Source of the DNA: Euglena gracilis
Lineage: Eukaryota; Euglenida; Euglenophyceae; Euglenales
Assembly (NCBI GenBank): GCA_039621445.1
Contig: CP154955.1
Location: forward strand, 17,030,691 to 17,094,690
Reading direction: 5' to 3'
DNA length: 64,000 bases
The stretch's first letter is position 1. Each line of letters opens with the position of its first letter. Both the position numbers and the translations under genes were made by a program. This document shows positions 30,220-41,289 of the stretch, piece after piece. Under the pieces are notes generated by a model. That model did not search any database. It was not told the origin of the DNA and saw only the letters and a program-made list of their open reading frames with translations.

Positions 30220-31812
30220 CTCCCCCACCCCAGGGGGTCCACCGACCCACCCACCCATCCACGCACCTACCTACCCAGCCAAAAGCCATCCAGAATCGGC
30301 CTGAAAAATTTCCTTCCAATCCGGCTTTCAATCAGGTTGGGCTTACCCATGGCGCACCTCACCCTGGGGGGGGGGGGGGGTCCAGTGGGCTAAACCCAAT
30401 TGCCCACTCCCGAAAACCCACCACCCATCCCCCTGCAGGGGAGGAATAACGCGGGGGTTAAGCAAATGTGTTGTCCTTAACATAACAAACAAAAATCCTG
30501 TCCCGTTTCCTTCATTCAGGGAAGGGTTTGCTGTGCGACCCCACTGTAGGACCCATTGAGGGGGGGGGGGGGTTGAAAGTGGGGGCTGCGGGGGCATGCG
30601 AGTCGAGATGGGACACAATATTCCTGAGTTGTCACAGAAGGATGCTAACTTCAAATGATGGCCATCTGAGGCACCTGGCACAGGATAATGGCCACACGCC
30701 CCCTAAAATAATGGCCAAAAATATTGACAAGACTTGGAAGTTATGGACACGAAACTGAAAAACAACAAATAAAATAATATGGGCACAGGATCTAAAAGTA
30801 ATGGCCATTTTTTAATGTAAAACAGTTCGATTTTTTTTCGGGTCTTCTAGCCGCATATTTTGACATTTGCTTTAGGTCACCAAGCCAAATATTTTAGGCC
30901 CTCTAGCCAAAAATTTTGGATTTACTGATGCGGAAGAGTTTCGGAAATCACTGGAGACTGGCAAAAAAAAAGTCAACACTGGGGAAAAAATATTTTGGAC
31001 CACCCTTGAAACATCGCAAATCCACCCAGGACCAAGGTGTGCAGTGTCCTCGTCTTCAATTTTCGACCTCGTTCAAGCCCCAGTTCACCCCCAGGGGTGG
31101 TCTCGGGGGGGAGCACAAAAAAAAAGACAAAAAAATGCCAAAAAAAACGCAAGTTGCATGTAAATTCCAATGGGAACTCCCCCAAAATCTATACGTTCTG
31201 CTGGAGAGGGCTAAGATATAAATTCACCTCCGGGGAAATGTTTTCTTTCTGCAACATTCTATATAAATGCATGTATAAATGGTTTGAAGCAAAATGGTGC
31301 ATATTTTGGACAATAATTCACCCATCTTTCTAAAAAAAGAAAAGAAAAGGAATAAAAGTTAGCAAAAAAAATGCAAACTTTGCAAAAAATGGAAGAAATT
31401 TTTCTTTCAAAATTTTGATCATATTTTGATGCATACTTTGGTTTAATATATGCAAAAAATATGCGATGTGCTGGCCAAAAAGGACATGCAATAACAAAAA
31501 AAAATCAACAAAAATTTTCGTCTCAGGGGAAAATGTGACTCAAAAGGCGGAATTATTCGTCCAAAAATTTTGCCAGCAGAAAAAAAAATTCCGAAAAAAA
31601 ACGGGAAGCTATTGGGCGCAATGCATTAAAGTCTCAAGTTTGCTTTCCCAAATAAGATCCCCGAACCCCCCCCCAGATGGATTTCGTCAACTCAAATATT
31701 CCCATAGGGAATATTGTTTGGGGGGATTGAATATTTATGCGAGTGGGAAATTCATGGGCAGATCCTGAGCCATCCGGATGGGTTAAAAAAAAAAGGGCCG
31801 AAAAAAAAAAAG

Positions 31813-31858
<46 letters not shown>

Positions 31859-32730
31859 CAGGGGCGCAAGTTCATCGGGAAGAAGCCTGGTGCCTACGAT
31901 TGCTGCAGGCACCAACATCACTACTTTTGGAGGAGGGAATCCAAGAATCGGGGAGACAGAAGGTTGGCGGTGGTGGGCAGGGCCACCACAGGAGGCACGA
32001 AGCTGGAGTTTTGTGTTAGCGGATGGATAGATATCCCCCCAACCACCACATTCTCGCATCGTCGTCATTTTCTTTTTTGTTTGTCCATTCCAGAAAGCAT
32101 TAAGGACCATTGTCAGACAGTTTCCACGATCAAAAAAACTACAGGTGGCACAGGAGGGAGGGGGTTCCCATCGGCACAGGAGGGTGGGGGTTCACAATGG
32201 CCCAAGCACCTCGGAAGGCCCATGGCCCCTCCCAGCAATGGTGGGGGGACCCATTCTTCCTCACACATTATTGCATATTATTACCCATTCCTTTGCATAT
32301 TCTTCTTGTTGAACACAGGCGTGCACAGGCTGAGTTTGACCAATTTGTGACCAATTGGCTGTTTGGGGGGAGCAGGGGAGGGGTCTCGAAGTGCCTGGAA
32401 TGCCGGCCCGGGGGTAGGGATGCCTGAAAGTTCAGCCTGGGCATGGACTAAAAAAAAACGTCGACACAAGTTTGTTGGTGTGCCGATGGGGAAAGAACAT
32501 GGGTTGGGATGGAACATTGAGGCCAAACGCACTGGAGAGAGAATTTTCGGGAGAATGATAATTTTGATTCAAATGATGATGGGATGCCGTTTGGGGAGAG
32601 CTGCCCAACGTGTCATGGGCCATGGGGGGGGGGGGGGGAAAAACAAGAGAAAATTGTTGAAAAAAATAGGGTTCCACAAGGGATTAGGAAACGGCTCTGT
32701 GACTATCTGAGGGGGCTGTGAAAAAAACCC
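30220..32730. other. Gene-poor, A/T-homopolymer-rich stretch
   Basis: G-runs at 30366 and 30558, many A-runs, and a poly-A tract at about 31799-31855. Nothing with splice support was found. 32385-32440 has a partial match to the end block of family A (CCTGAAAGTTCAGCCTG). Confidence 0.45.
31799..31855 (+). repeat. Poly-A tract
   Basis: Almost uninterrupted A for about 50 bp, preceded by shorter A-runs. Could be the tail of a retroposed copy, but no clear body or duplication was seen. Confidence 0.9.
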
Positions 32731-32735
32731 TCTGT

Positions 32736-32850
32736 GAGGGAGGGCCTGCGGCAGAGTTGGGGGAGGAGGGAGGTTCGGGGTCTCCGTCAGTCACGTCGGT
32801 GGGGTCCTCCTGCCTGGCGGTGAGGGTCCACAGCCACCAGCACGGCGCCT
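32736..32850 (-). CDS. Candidate exon, Asp/Pro/Ser-rich
   Basis: After TGCTCACGACAG on minus, one frame reads TARQEDPTDVTDGDPEPPSS then PNSAAGPPSQR to a CAGAGG|GTTTTT donor. The plus strand also reads protein-like (GSGSPSVTSVGSSCLA before GTGAGG), so the strand is unsettled. The Pro/Ser style matches the other minus-strand exons between 35 and 42 kb. Confidence 0.3.
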
Positions 32851-32931
32851 GTCGTGAGCAATGGCACTTCCACGGGCGTAATTGTGTCCCTCCTCCTTGT
32901 GTCTCCCCCCTCCAACGACCACTAATGTTTG

Positions 32932-33078
32932 TACCCGCCCCCCCCCCTCGGGCAATTGTCGCGTGATAAATTGGGCAGCACGGAGGGGGGGTGACAATTT
33001 CGCGGGGTGACAAATTGGACGGCACAGCCAGGGGTGACAATTGCCCGGGGGCATCAATTGCCCCGGGGGGGGGGGGTA
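32932..33078. mobile_element. Foldback element, family H
   Basis: Ends TACCCGCCCCCCCCCCTCGG with GGCAATTG and CAATTGCCCCGGGGGGGGGGGG with TA. Inside, (G)TGACAATT and GACAAATTG motifs repeat. Confidence 0.8.
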
Positions 33079-33084
33079 TCCAAC

Positions 33085-33460
33085 TGGGGGTGGGGGGGCG
33101 TTGAAACAGCCAATGTTTGACTCCGATCATTTGGGGGGGGGGGGTAATAACCCCTGTAATTTTTTGAAGTCTAGAAAAAAAAGACACAGAGAGGTGGGAA
33201 AGGGGCCAAAACGTCACAGACCTGAGGTGAAGGAAAACGAGATTGGACACCTCTTGTTCATTTTGCCAAAGGCGAACTGTCGCTCAAAAAAAAGCAGGAA
33301 TTCGGGGTGGGGAAGGACTGCGCCTGCCTTTGCAATACTTGGCGGCAGCAGCTGCACACCCTTGGCGGAGAGTGCTATTTGGGGGGGGGGGAAATTTGGA
33401 GGAGTATTTTGGGGGGGGAGGGTTGACGTTGTCTGTTGTTCTCTATCTCTCTCTGTGTGG
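33085..33460. other. No supported gene
   Basis: G-runs at 33063, 33131 and 33380. Frames on both strands are open around 33240-33370 but lack splice support. Confidence 0.4.
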
Positions 33461-33466
33461 GTGTGT

Positions 33467-34042
<576 letters not shown>

Positions 34043-34044
34043 GT

Positions 34045-35045
34045 TGTGAGCATTATTCCTCCCTTCCTTGCCCAAAGACTGGGCTTTCCAATGACCCCCG
34101 TCAGATGCGATCGATGTTGATTCAATGAGTGCAGAATAATTGTACAATTTACCTTCGCTGTCCTTGCAAATGCATGTTCCAGAGAAGATTTTCAAAGTTG
34201 CTGAAAGTTGGCCAAGAGGTCAAAAATTGCATTTTTCCCTCATTTTTGGTCATTTATGTCATTTGTCTTCTTACCAAAGACTTTTGTTTCACCATTTACA
34301 CCCTTGTCCCAAATTTAAAGCCCCCCAGGGAGTTTGGTTTGCCACCCAAATGTTAAGCACCCCCATTTATAAACTCACAATTGCACCAAGAAAACGTTGA
34401 TATTTTGGGTAGACAGAACAATTTTCATCAGAATCCTCATTCATGACAACATTGTCCATTTTTGGGGACAACAGGAGGTGTGCAACAAAAAGTTGGGTAT
34501 AAAGTTTGTATTTTACCGCTGGTGAAGGTTCTAAGGCAACCAAAAAAGTTGGATTTTCCCCTTAAATGTAAACCCCCGTCCCAAAAACATTGCCCCTGGG
34601 GGCCTTGAATTCCTGGCCAAATATAAAGCCGGGGGTTAACATTGGGGGGGGGGGGTTACTCAAATACCCTGCCATGGGAGGTGGACCATCCGCCCACCAC
34701 CTTTTCCTGGGGGGGGGGGGGGGCGTCCACCTACCCCTGCCCCTGGACGTCGGCTCACATGAGAGGTCGGCCGAAACCAGAGACCCCAACAGTTACCGGG
34801 GGCAGTATGTTGCCAAGCAAATGAATTGTGACCCATTCGTGTTTGTCAAGTTGCCAGACCAACTCCCCCCCCCCCAGGAAAGACCAGGAGGTGGGGGTCA
34901 AACCCCACCCACCACAACGGGATGCAAGGGGGAAAAAATCCTTCGGCGCCGACGAGAGATTTTGACCTAACAATTGGCGTCTCCAAAAAAAACATGGAAG
35001 GCCTGGTAAGGGGGATGGTCGGACCCCCCCCCCCCGCCCACCAGC
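34045..35045. other. Mixed sequence; open segment at 34740-34865
   Basis: 34780-34865 reads SYRGQYVAKQMNCDPFVFVK on plus and LVWQLDKHEWVTIHLLGN to a TGA on minus; both are protein-like and undecided. 34925-35030 holds a family B fragment (CCTTCGGCGCCGACG; TTGACCTAACAATTGGCG). 34140-34600 is AT-moderate with no clear exon. Confidence 0.35.
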
Positions 35046-35051
35046 CACCAC

Positions 35052-35285
35052 CCGGGGAGGGCGCCGTGGTCGCCGCTGGGGGGCGAGGACGAGGGACATC
35101 GTCCGGCGGACGGGGGAGGGCGGGGGCCGGTGCGGGGTGAGGGGCCGCGGCATGACCGGCAGGGGCTTCGGGGAGCCCGGCGCGGCGGTGGCGGAGGCCG
35201 ACCGCACGAGGTGCCGGGAGGCGGCGCGGCCCCGCCGGTCGCCCCGCGGAACGTGCCCGTGGCGCCGCCCGCCACCCGGTGGAGG
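35052..35285 (-). CDS. Exon with ~98% GC3, Ser/Pro/Arg-rich
   Basis: The minus frame reads RAASRHLVRSASATAAPGS then PKPLPVMPRPLTPHRPPPSP and RRTMSLVLAPQRR, up to a CCCCGG|GTGGTG donor. Over 68 codons G/C is about 98% at position 3, 82% at position 1 and 70% at position 2, the order expected of coding DNA in this strand and frame. No AG lies just upstream, so the 5' border is approximate; the frame opens after a TAA near 35310. The composition suggests a disordered linker. Family unknown. Confidence 0.55.
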
Positions 35286-35299
35286 GGGTCGGGAAGTTA

Positions 35300-35630
35300 G
35301 GCCGGAATTCAAGTTGGGAAGTTACCTCCCCCCCCCCCCGGGACCCGGGGAAACTGTCACCTGACAAGTCAGGCGGTACCAAGGACCCTGGCAGTTTCCC
35401 GGGCAGGACCCTGACAGTTTCCGAGGCACGACCCTGACAGGTTCTCGGGGGTGAAAGTTTGCCGGGGGCGGGGGGAGTTGGAAAGTAATTTGGTACAAAT
35501 TTATGCGAGCAAATTTGGGTTCGGGCTAACTCTTTTAGGGCCTGCTTCCTTAGGGCTTTACAGGGGTCGGACCCTCCCCCGTGTCACTTGCTGACCCCCA
35601 GGGGCAGTAGTTTAGGCTTGCCATTTGTTG
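35300..35630. repeat. Short repeats of the CCCTGACAGTTTCC type
   Basis: GACCCTG(G/A)CAGTTTCC(C/G)(G/A)GG recurs at 35382, 35406 and, altered, at 35430. No gene is supported. Confidence 0.6.
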
Positions 35631-35638
35631 TTCCGGCA

Positions 35639-35842
35639 GGCCTCTTAGAATCTTGCGCCTCTCATTTTTTGGAAGTCGTTCTTCAACCTGCCCAAAGTGC
35701 ACGACCTCCTCTGAATAGCGCTCGACAGTGGTTGGGTCCAAGTAATATTTTCAACGGAGATTTGCCTCTGCCGGAGCTGGGACCCGAAACTGAACCCCTC
35801 CCCCAGAGGGTGTCCCTGTTGTGCTGGCAACCCCATCAATAG
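35639..35842 (+). CDS. Candidate exon, hypothetical protein
   Basis: After GCCATTTGTTGTTCCGGCAG the plus frame (phase 1) reads LLESCASHFLEVVLQPAQSA, then NSARQWLGPSNIFNGDLPLP and ELGPETEPLPQR before AGAGG|GTGTCC; unspliced it runs to a TAG at 35840. The minus strand offers an equally charged alternative containing SEEVVHFGQVEERLPKNERR but without a good acceptor. I prefer plus because of the acceptor. Confidence 0.4.
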   Translation, partial: GLLESCASHFLEVVLQPAQSARPPLNSARQWLGPSNIFNGDLPLPELGPETEPLPQRVSLLCWQPHQ

Positions 35843-35849
35843 ACTTACT

Positions 35850-36785
35850 AACCACTCGACCGCAAGCAGCATTTTTTTTTCGACAGCAAGCAGCATGGCT
35901 TTGCCGGTGACACCTTGCCGGGGGTGGGCAGCACCTTTAGGGTGCCAACTATAACCTTTTGGTCTCCCAGTCATCCCACAAGCACCTTCGGCGAAAGGGG
36001 GTGTGCTAAAGCACTAAACGACTAAAACCATCAAACCACTAAAATCACCAAAAATGCCTCGCCCCCCCCCGCCTCAAGACGATCCATAACGTGCACCCCA
36101 ACTGCAACATCCGTTAAACCAAGGCTGGGTGTGGCAACTTGGCCATAAAGGCATGCAGGGGAAGCTTCTCTCTGGGTGCCTGAAAAGGTTTCCAGACTTA
36201 TTGAAAAATTAGGGATTTAGGGTTACGATTTGGGCCCTTCGTTAGGCTAAATCTTGGGCCCCTCCTTGGCTTAAAATCACAACCCTGATATTCCTTAATC
36301 AGCCCACACGAGTGGCTTCAGAAGAATACAGCCGAGGAGATTAAAAAAAAATAGAGGGATCCAATTATTTGGTGGAGATTGATGAACTACAGAGTTCTCA
36401 TTTTTTTTCGGAAAAAAAATTAAACAGCGTCGATATTTCTCACAGCAGAGTGGACCAAGGAACCCTTAAAAGTCCTCCAATTCAGGCCACCTCCCCTTGT
36501 GTAGACCTCCCATGTCTTAAAATTCATCGGTGAAGGGGAGGTCCAAAATAAATGATACACCCAGAGAGACTTTCAAAGAGAAAATCAAAGCCGGGCATTA
36601 AAATGACAGATAACAGACGTTTGATGGCCTATTTTACAGCTCCGGGCAAAGGGGAGAGACCGCCAGACTATCCAAGAAGGAAGTTCGTTGAGAAGGGGGG
36701 GGGGCAAATTGAGGGGACTCGTTTGGGGGGAGGTGGGTTTGACTTGTCCCAGAGCCGAGGTCAAAAGGCAAAAGGCGGGGCCAGC
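35850..36785. other. No firm gene
   Basis: 36552-36700 on plus reads MTDNRRLMAYFTAPGKGERP and PDYPRRKFVEK before a G-run, which looks protein-like, but no donor was found. The remainder is unassigned. 36215-36235 has GGATTTAGGGTTACG. Confidence 0.35.
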
Positions 36786-36791
36786 ACTGAC

Positions 36792-37005
36792 CGCCAAGTC
36801 CCGCTGCCGCAGGCCGTCCGGCCGCTGGGGCAGGATGGGGGGCTGGGAGGAGGTGGAGGGGATGGCGCTGCTCTTCCGCACCTTGGGCATGTGGAGGCCG
36901 GAGTGCCGGGAGCAGGCCGCCATTCCCCCGCCCAACGCCCCCCTGCTGGGCACAAGGGCAGGCGGTGAGCACCTCGACGAGGCAGCCTTGGGGCTGCGGT
37001 ATCGA
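36792..37005 (-). CDS. Exon with high GC3, basic Ser/Pro-rich
   Basis: Acceptor CCGTCAAACAG, donor TTGGCG|GTCAGT; 214 nt, phase 2 in and 0 out, 71 open codons. It reads RYRSPKAASSRCSPPALVPS, CSRHSGLHMPKVRKSSAIPS and QPPILPQRPDGLRQRDLA. Third positions are almost all G/C from the middle onward. The plus-strand shadow contains four Trp in 50 residues, which is less plausible. The basic, Ser-rich character suits a disordered region with phosphorylation sites, an inference only. Confidence 0.5.
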
Positions 37006-37009
37006 CTGT

Positions 37010-37975
37010 TTGACGGGATTCCCCCGCGGGGAGCTCCCAATTGAAATGGAATTCTTTCCGAGATGCTAGAGAATTGCAGCAGGATTCCAGTTTGGGGGAT
37101 TTTGGGTGTGCGAATAGGTGTCCTGTCTCGTGGGGGGTATCGTGCTCTTTGGGCAAACGTATGTGACCTGGCTACACCCAATTAAAAAGCAGACAAAAAG
37201 TCCAAAAGTTGGTCCAGTGCGATGAATGGAATCCACCATCTGGATCGAATTATTTCACAATTGTTCTGAGGACAAACTTCATTTTCGTTTATTCTGGCAT
37301 CTCTGGAAACAGGGGAATGCAACGAGAAAACGCCCATACCCAATTAACAGCCATCCCTTCAAGTTACAACCTCGATTGAGGGCCTTTTAGTTTGGGTGTC
37401 GGTCGGTTCGGGCTCAAAGATTGCTTTAATTTGGGGGTTGTTTTCGAAGGTTTTTAAATTTGGGGGGGTTCCATTTGAAACCCAAGTTATTAGTCTGCAT
37501 TGAAGTTTGAATAAGGCAGACATCCAATCTAAAGGCATTGCATGTACGCCTTCGGATGGTCCATTAAAGGGTCACCGAATTACAGAACATTCTGGGACCA
37601 GCACAAAATCCAACTTTAAGCAACCCCTGAAGAATGCAGGTAAAACACAGGGAAAATGAAAACAAAATCTCAACCCTAAGCAACCGAAAGCAACTAGTTT
37701 ACAATTCTTGTCCACTGTTTCATCTCGCTTTTTTCAGATGATGATGAGAGAAGGCAAAAAATGTGTCACCTCCTTCATTCGTGGAAATGAAGGCATTTAT
37801 TTGATGGCCATTTGGTCAAAGTTTAAGAAACTCTTTGTATGAAATCCAAAAGCTAAGCAACACCAAATTCAGGCAACCCCTTAGGCTGGTTGGCAAAAAA
37901 ACCAAAATTAAGCATCGAGTTGCTTAAATTGGGGGGGGTGGGGATGTGAAACCCCACAAAAAAAATAAGGGATAT
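37010..37975. other. Nothing recognisable
   Basis: AT-moderate, low-repeat sequence with no ORF or splice pair that stands out. Probably intron. Confidence 0.5.
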
Positions 37976-38001
37976 TGAAAGTTTTCAATGTCCTGCATTA
38001 T

Positions 38002-38448
38002 TCAATATACAAAATTTTCAGAACCAAACACCAAGTCACCCCTGGTATGAGCGGGGCTACATGGTGGCCTGGCCGATGCCGGTTCAACCGGGGCGTTGAA
38101 TTGCACCGTCGGAATGGCAAGATGCAGTCCGGGTCTGCTCTGTGCAGCGGCATCGGTACCCAAACCCATCCCGCGTCTGCCGAACACTTCAGCGGTAAAT
38201 ATGACAATCCAACAGGTCCACCTCCTGGAAAAGCCCAAACCATGAAACGGAACGTAAACCCCAACACCAACCCTATCGCTAGCAATAATGCCGTTATGAA
38301 ATTCGTAAATGCCGGGCACAGCTTTGGGAGCAGCAGTCGGCACCATCTGCTGCTGACGGGGGGGGAGCAAGGAACTTAAGGGGGGGGGGAGATCCGTTTG
38401 ACCCTTGACATGAAAACAAAGCAGAATCAAACCTGGAAGAAAACCCAA
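38002..38448 (-). CDS. Open reading region, hypothetical
   Basis: A 148-codon minus frame is open across 447 nt and includes VPGIYEFHNGIIASDRVGVG then TAEVFGRRGMGLGTDAAAQS and HLAIPTVQFNAPVEPA. Possible splice borders are GGTTTGGGCTTTTCCAG and ACCAGGG|GTGACT. A plus frame of 134 codons is also open here (SAEHFSGKYDNPTGPPPGK). Strand undecided, minus slightly favoured. Confidence 0.3.
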   Translation of the reverse strand: MGFLPGLILLCFHVKGQTDLPPPLSSLLPPRQQQMVPTAAPKAVPGIYEFHNGIIASDRVGVGVYVPFHGLGFSRRWTCWIVIFTAEVFGRRGMGLGTDAAAQSRPGLHLAIPTVQFNAPVEPASARPPCSPAHTRGDLVFGSENFVY

Positions 38449-38449
38449 A

Positions 38450-38970
38450 CTCCAGGGAAGTCCTCAACATACCTCTCCTTCCTGGGATAAGGAGGGACGC
38501 AAAAAAAAGGCGTTTCGCACCAAAATGCAATTTCCCCTCATTTTGGGTGTTGGTTGTTTAAACTGAGGAATCAATAATATCTCATGTAATATCTCACCGA
38601 ATTGGGCTTCAGAAAAATATCTACAACCTCAAAATTTGGAGATTTCTTTCATGATCATTCACAAGAAAATTTATTCCTGGGGGAAAATATATAAATAATA
38701 GATGGTCAGAACCAGGGGGTGGTGCTTGGTAGACAAGGGGGGAGGAGGTATATGGGATAACTGTAGGTTTTTGTGCAAAAACTTCTTCACAAGGTGAGCT
38801 AACCGTTGCTCACCCTGTTTGGGACGCCTTTGGTTTCTGGGTGTCTTTGACCCAACCCCTTCGGAGGTAAACCTAGCGCAACCGGAGGCAGGTGGAGCAA
38901 TTTCTGCTGGAATATACACCAAACAAAAAAACGAAGGTTGGAAGGAAGTGGAAAAGCCAGAAGGCAACCC
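38450..38970. other. No supported gene
   Basis: AT-rich to 38700, then mixed. 38735-38750 has AGACAAGGGGGGAGG, a fragment resembling the ends of the C-run foldback families. Confidence 0.4.
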
Positions 38971-38975
38971 CCCCC

Positions 38976-39071
38976 CTGCCGAGGGCAAGCCGCGGCGCAG
39001 CCTCGGTCCTCCAGCGCCAGGGACGATGCGTCCTCCTCGTCGGGGTGCACCAGGCTGAAGCGGGAGGACGG
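38976..39071 (-). CDS. Exon with high GC3, acidic
   Basis: After CCATGGGTGCTGGCAG the minus frame reads SSRFSLVHPDEEDASSLALE then DRGCAAACPRQ, with about 88% GC at third positions. It runs into a G-run (38967-38975 complement) where the donor must lie. Phase 0 in. It sits between the minus exons at 40213-40526 and 36792-37005 and may belong to the same transcription unit as the latter. Confidence 0.5.
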
Positions 39072-39104
39072 CTGCCAGCACCCATGGTCACCCAGAATCC
39101 CAGA

Positions 39105-39245
39105 CTGGTCACACCCGGTCACACCCGGTCACACCCCCGGTCCGCCCGGTCACGCCCAGTCACACCCAGTCACGCCCGGTCACGCCCAGTCACGCCCAGT
39201 CACGCCAGTCACGCCCGGTCACGCCTGGTCACGGCCCACGGTCAT
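39105..39245. repeat. ~10-bp tandem repeat (GGTCACGCCC)
   Basis: About 13 copies of GGTCAC(A/G)CCC or AGTCACGCCC. Confidence 0.95.
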
Positions 39246-39249
39246 GTCA

Positions 39250-40200
39250 TAGATGCTTGAACGGCTGCCACCCACTGCTCGGCGTGCTGCTGGGGGTCGT
39301 GCTTGGGCTGGACAAGGGCAGCAGCCCGTGCTGGTGCCTGTGTCCCAGGCTGTGTCCTGGGATACCCTGGATTTACTGAACAACCCCCAAACCTATCCAT
39401 GCTTTCTTCCCGAAATCCTCACCACCCCCTCCAAGGGGCGCGGTGGGAGGACCACCCACCCACGCAAAACCTCCCAAAAATTGGAAGGAAACCCTTGAAA
39501 AAAAAATTCTGAGCCGGGCCTTTGGCCAAGCTGGATAACCGGCCCCAAGAGGAGTCCAGTGGCCCCAACCCATCCACTCACTCACAAAAACCACCCCACC
39601 CACCACCCACCACACACATCCCCGGGGGAGGGTACTAACGATGTTAGTGATTCTATTATTTTGTTTCGGGCCAAATGCAAAGACGAAGATTTAAACGGTC
39701 GATTTCTTCCTTGCAAATGGAATCCACACAAATGGAAAAAAATGTGACGAATTGCAATAATTGCAACAATTGCAACAAGTGTGTTATACGTTTGAAAAAA
39801 GGTGTGAAAAAAAATAAAAATTGAATGGGGAGGGAAATGTGCAGGAAAACAAAGGGGGCCAGGGGGGTATTTATTCAACAGATGGAAACTAATGCAGAAA
39901 AAAAAAAGGAAGACCAGTTTACAACATAAAATGCACATGGTGAATGCTCAGTGTGGAACACGAGGGGAATAATTTGACAGAGAGATTGACAGGGAAAATG
40001 CAGAATTTTACATAATAATACAGAATGTATTTTAACACAAAATACAGATATAATAATTTATATATATATATGTATATAAATATATATTATATATATTTAT
40101 ATATTTATGTATATATATATATAAATATATATATACGTATATAATACATGAATATGGAACACGACATAAAAAAAAACTGATATATCCTTCCTCTCGACCA
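39250..40200. other. No supported gene; AT-rich tract at 40040-40145
   Basis: 39730-39775 has ATTGCAATAATTGCAACAAT. 40050-40145 is an irregular TATA/ATATAT tract. Probable 3' flank of the exon ending at 40213. Confidence 0.5.
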
Positions 40201-40212
40201 AATTGCACACGG

Positions 40213-40526
40213 TCACTGCAGCGGGGGCGAGAGGGGGGCGAGGTGGGCGGCGGCCGACGGGCTGAGGGAGCCCGCGGAGGAATCGTCCTCCGCCGTCATG
40301 GCGTCCACGGATGGCGGGGGCTCGGGGCGGCGGCGCCGGACCTCGTACACCTTGTAGGTGGCGACGGCGGCGTGCCACAGCGGCGACGGTGTGGCGCTGC
40401 CGGCCGGCTCGCCCCCCGGGTCCGGGCTCCCCCTCGGGGAGGCGGTGGCACTGGGGGCCACTTGGGGCACAGGGTGGGAGGTAGGGGGGCCAAACACCTG
40501 TTTGGGACGGAAGGCCAGAGCCCGTA
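40213..40526 (-). CDS. Probable terminal exon, Ser/Pro/Ala-rich, high GC3
   Basis: The acceptor GGGATTCTCTGCAG precedes a 104-codon frame (phase 1) ending at a TGA (40215-40213). It reads RALAFRPKQVFGPPTSHP, SATASPRGSPDPGGEPAGS, LWHAAVATYKVYEVRRRRPE and ends SPSAAAHLAPLSPPLQ. GC3 is very high while the sequence after the stop turns AT-rich, as expected for a 3' UTR. The only folded-looking piece is LWHAAVATYKVYEV. Alternatively a GTGACC just before the stop could be a donor, making this an internal exon. Family unknown. Confidence 0.55.
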
Positions 40527-40529
40527 CTG

Positions 40530-40890
40530 CAGAGAATCCCTGTGAGTGAGTGAGTGTATACCGACCTTGCCAATCTGAGTTGGCAAGGTCGGTATTCCCG
40601 TGTGTAGACCGCACCGAAAGTGAGTGCCGAGGTTCGATGGAAGGGAGAGGGTGGGGGTGGGGGTCAGGGGTTTTCTTAAGGACCCCCCCCCGGGGGGTCC
40701 AGCCTCCGGCTGGCAAAAAGGCTGCTGGCTGGATTTGAGCTGCTGGCTGGACCCCCCCCCCCCGGCCCCCCGGGGATCCAGCCAGCTGGGGGGGGGGGGG
40801 GGGGCCGGGCTGGGGGGGGCTGGGCTGGGGTGGGTCGATAAAAAACAAAATTTTCTAAAACATTTTTGCATTTTCGACATTTTGATGGAT
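40530..40890. other. G/C-run DNA, no gene
   Basis: 40555-40600 holds an inverted repeat CCGACCTTGCCAA..TTGGCAAGGTCGG. 40680-40820 alternates C-runs and G-runs with repeated GGCTGGCTGGA motifs also found at 41460-41530 in inverted context. Confidence 0.6.
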
Positions 40891-40894
40891 GGAG

Positions 40895-41288
40895 CTACAT
40901 TCCCCCCCCCTTGTCCTTGACACGCCAAAGTACGGGGAAAGTGCGGTTGACACGGGGAGTGTGTCATGGACACGCCGTGTCATGGGAACCGCACCACAAA
41001 ACATGCAGCAAAATGATAGCCAGGTAATCTGGACCTCGGTTTGAGGGCCCAATCACCATAGCATCAACAATAACTCCATTGGAGCGCTCATATCTCACTA
41101 AATCACCAAACTCAAAAGAAGATGAGTTCAAAGCCATGGTTCTGTGCAGAAAATGGCAACCAATTAGCTCCAGAGACGTGAAGTGTGTCAAAAAATACTT
41201 TACTCTTTTTAGGTACGAGAAAAGTGCGGTTGACACGGAGGGTGTGTCATGGACAAGGCGTGTCAAGGACAAAGAGGGGGGAATGTAG
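40895..41288. mobile_element. Foldback element, family E, carrying an exon fragment
   Basis: Ends CTACATTCCCCCCCC then TTGTCCTTGACACG, and CGTGTCAAGGACAAAG then GGGGGGAATGTAG, are inverted repeats. Sub-terminal motifs AAAGTGCGGTTGACACGG and GTGTGTCATGGACA occur near both ends, in direct orientation. The short family E copy (15436-15630) has the same end motifs but only filler in the middle. Here the middle 150 bp contains an acceptor plus ATG exon (next entry), so the element appears to have captured host sequence. Confidence 0.75.
40990..41141 (-). pseudogene. Captured exon fragment (GPS-motif segment)
   Basis: On minus, TGCCATTTTCTGCACAG precedes AACCATGG, and the frame reads MALNSSSFEFGDLVRYERSN, then GVIVDAMVIGPSNRGPDYLA and IILL. 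It aligns with the exon at 25336-25438 over V-x-Y-x-R-S-x-G, an eight-residue hydrophobic strand, V-x-G-P-S and a following G. The sequence after IILLH is element DNA, so the fragment is truncated. Codon use is neutral, unlike the neighbouring high-GC3 exons. Whether it is transcribed is unknown. Confidence 0.55.
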
Positions 41289-41289
41289 G

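Noticed and set aside
31466-31860. Retroposed copy ending in poly-A
   Set aside because: A poly-A tract is present, but no gene body, frame or flanking duplication was visible.
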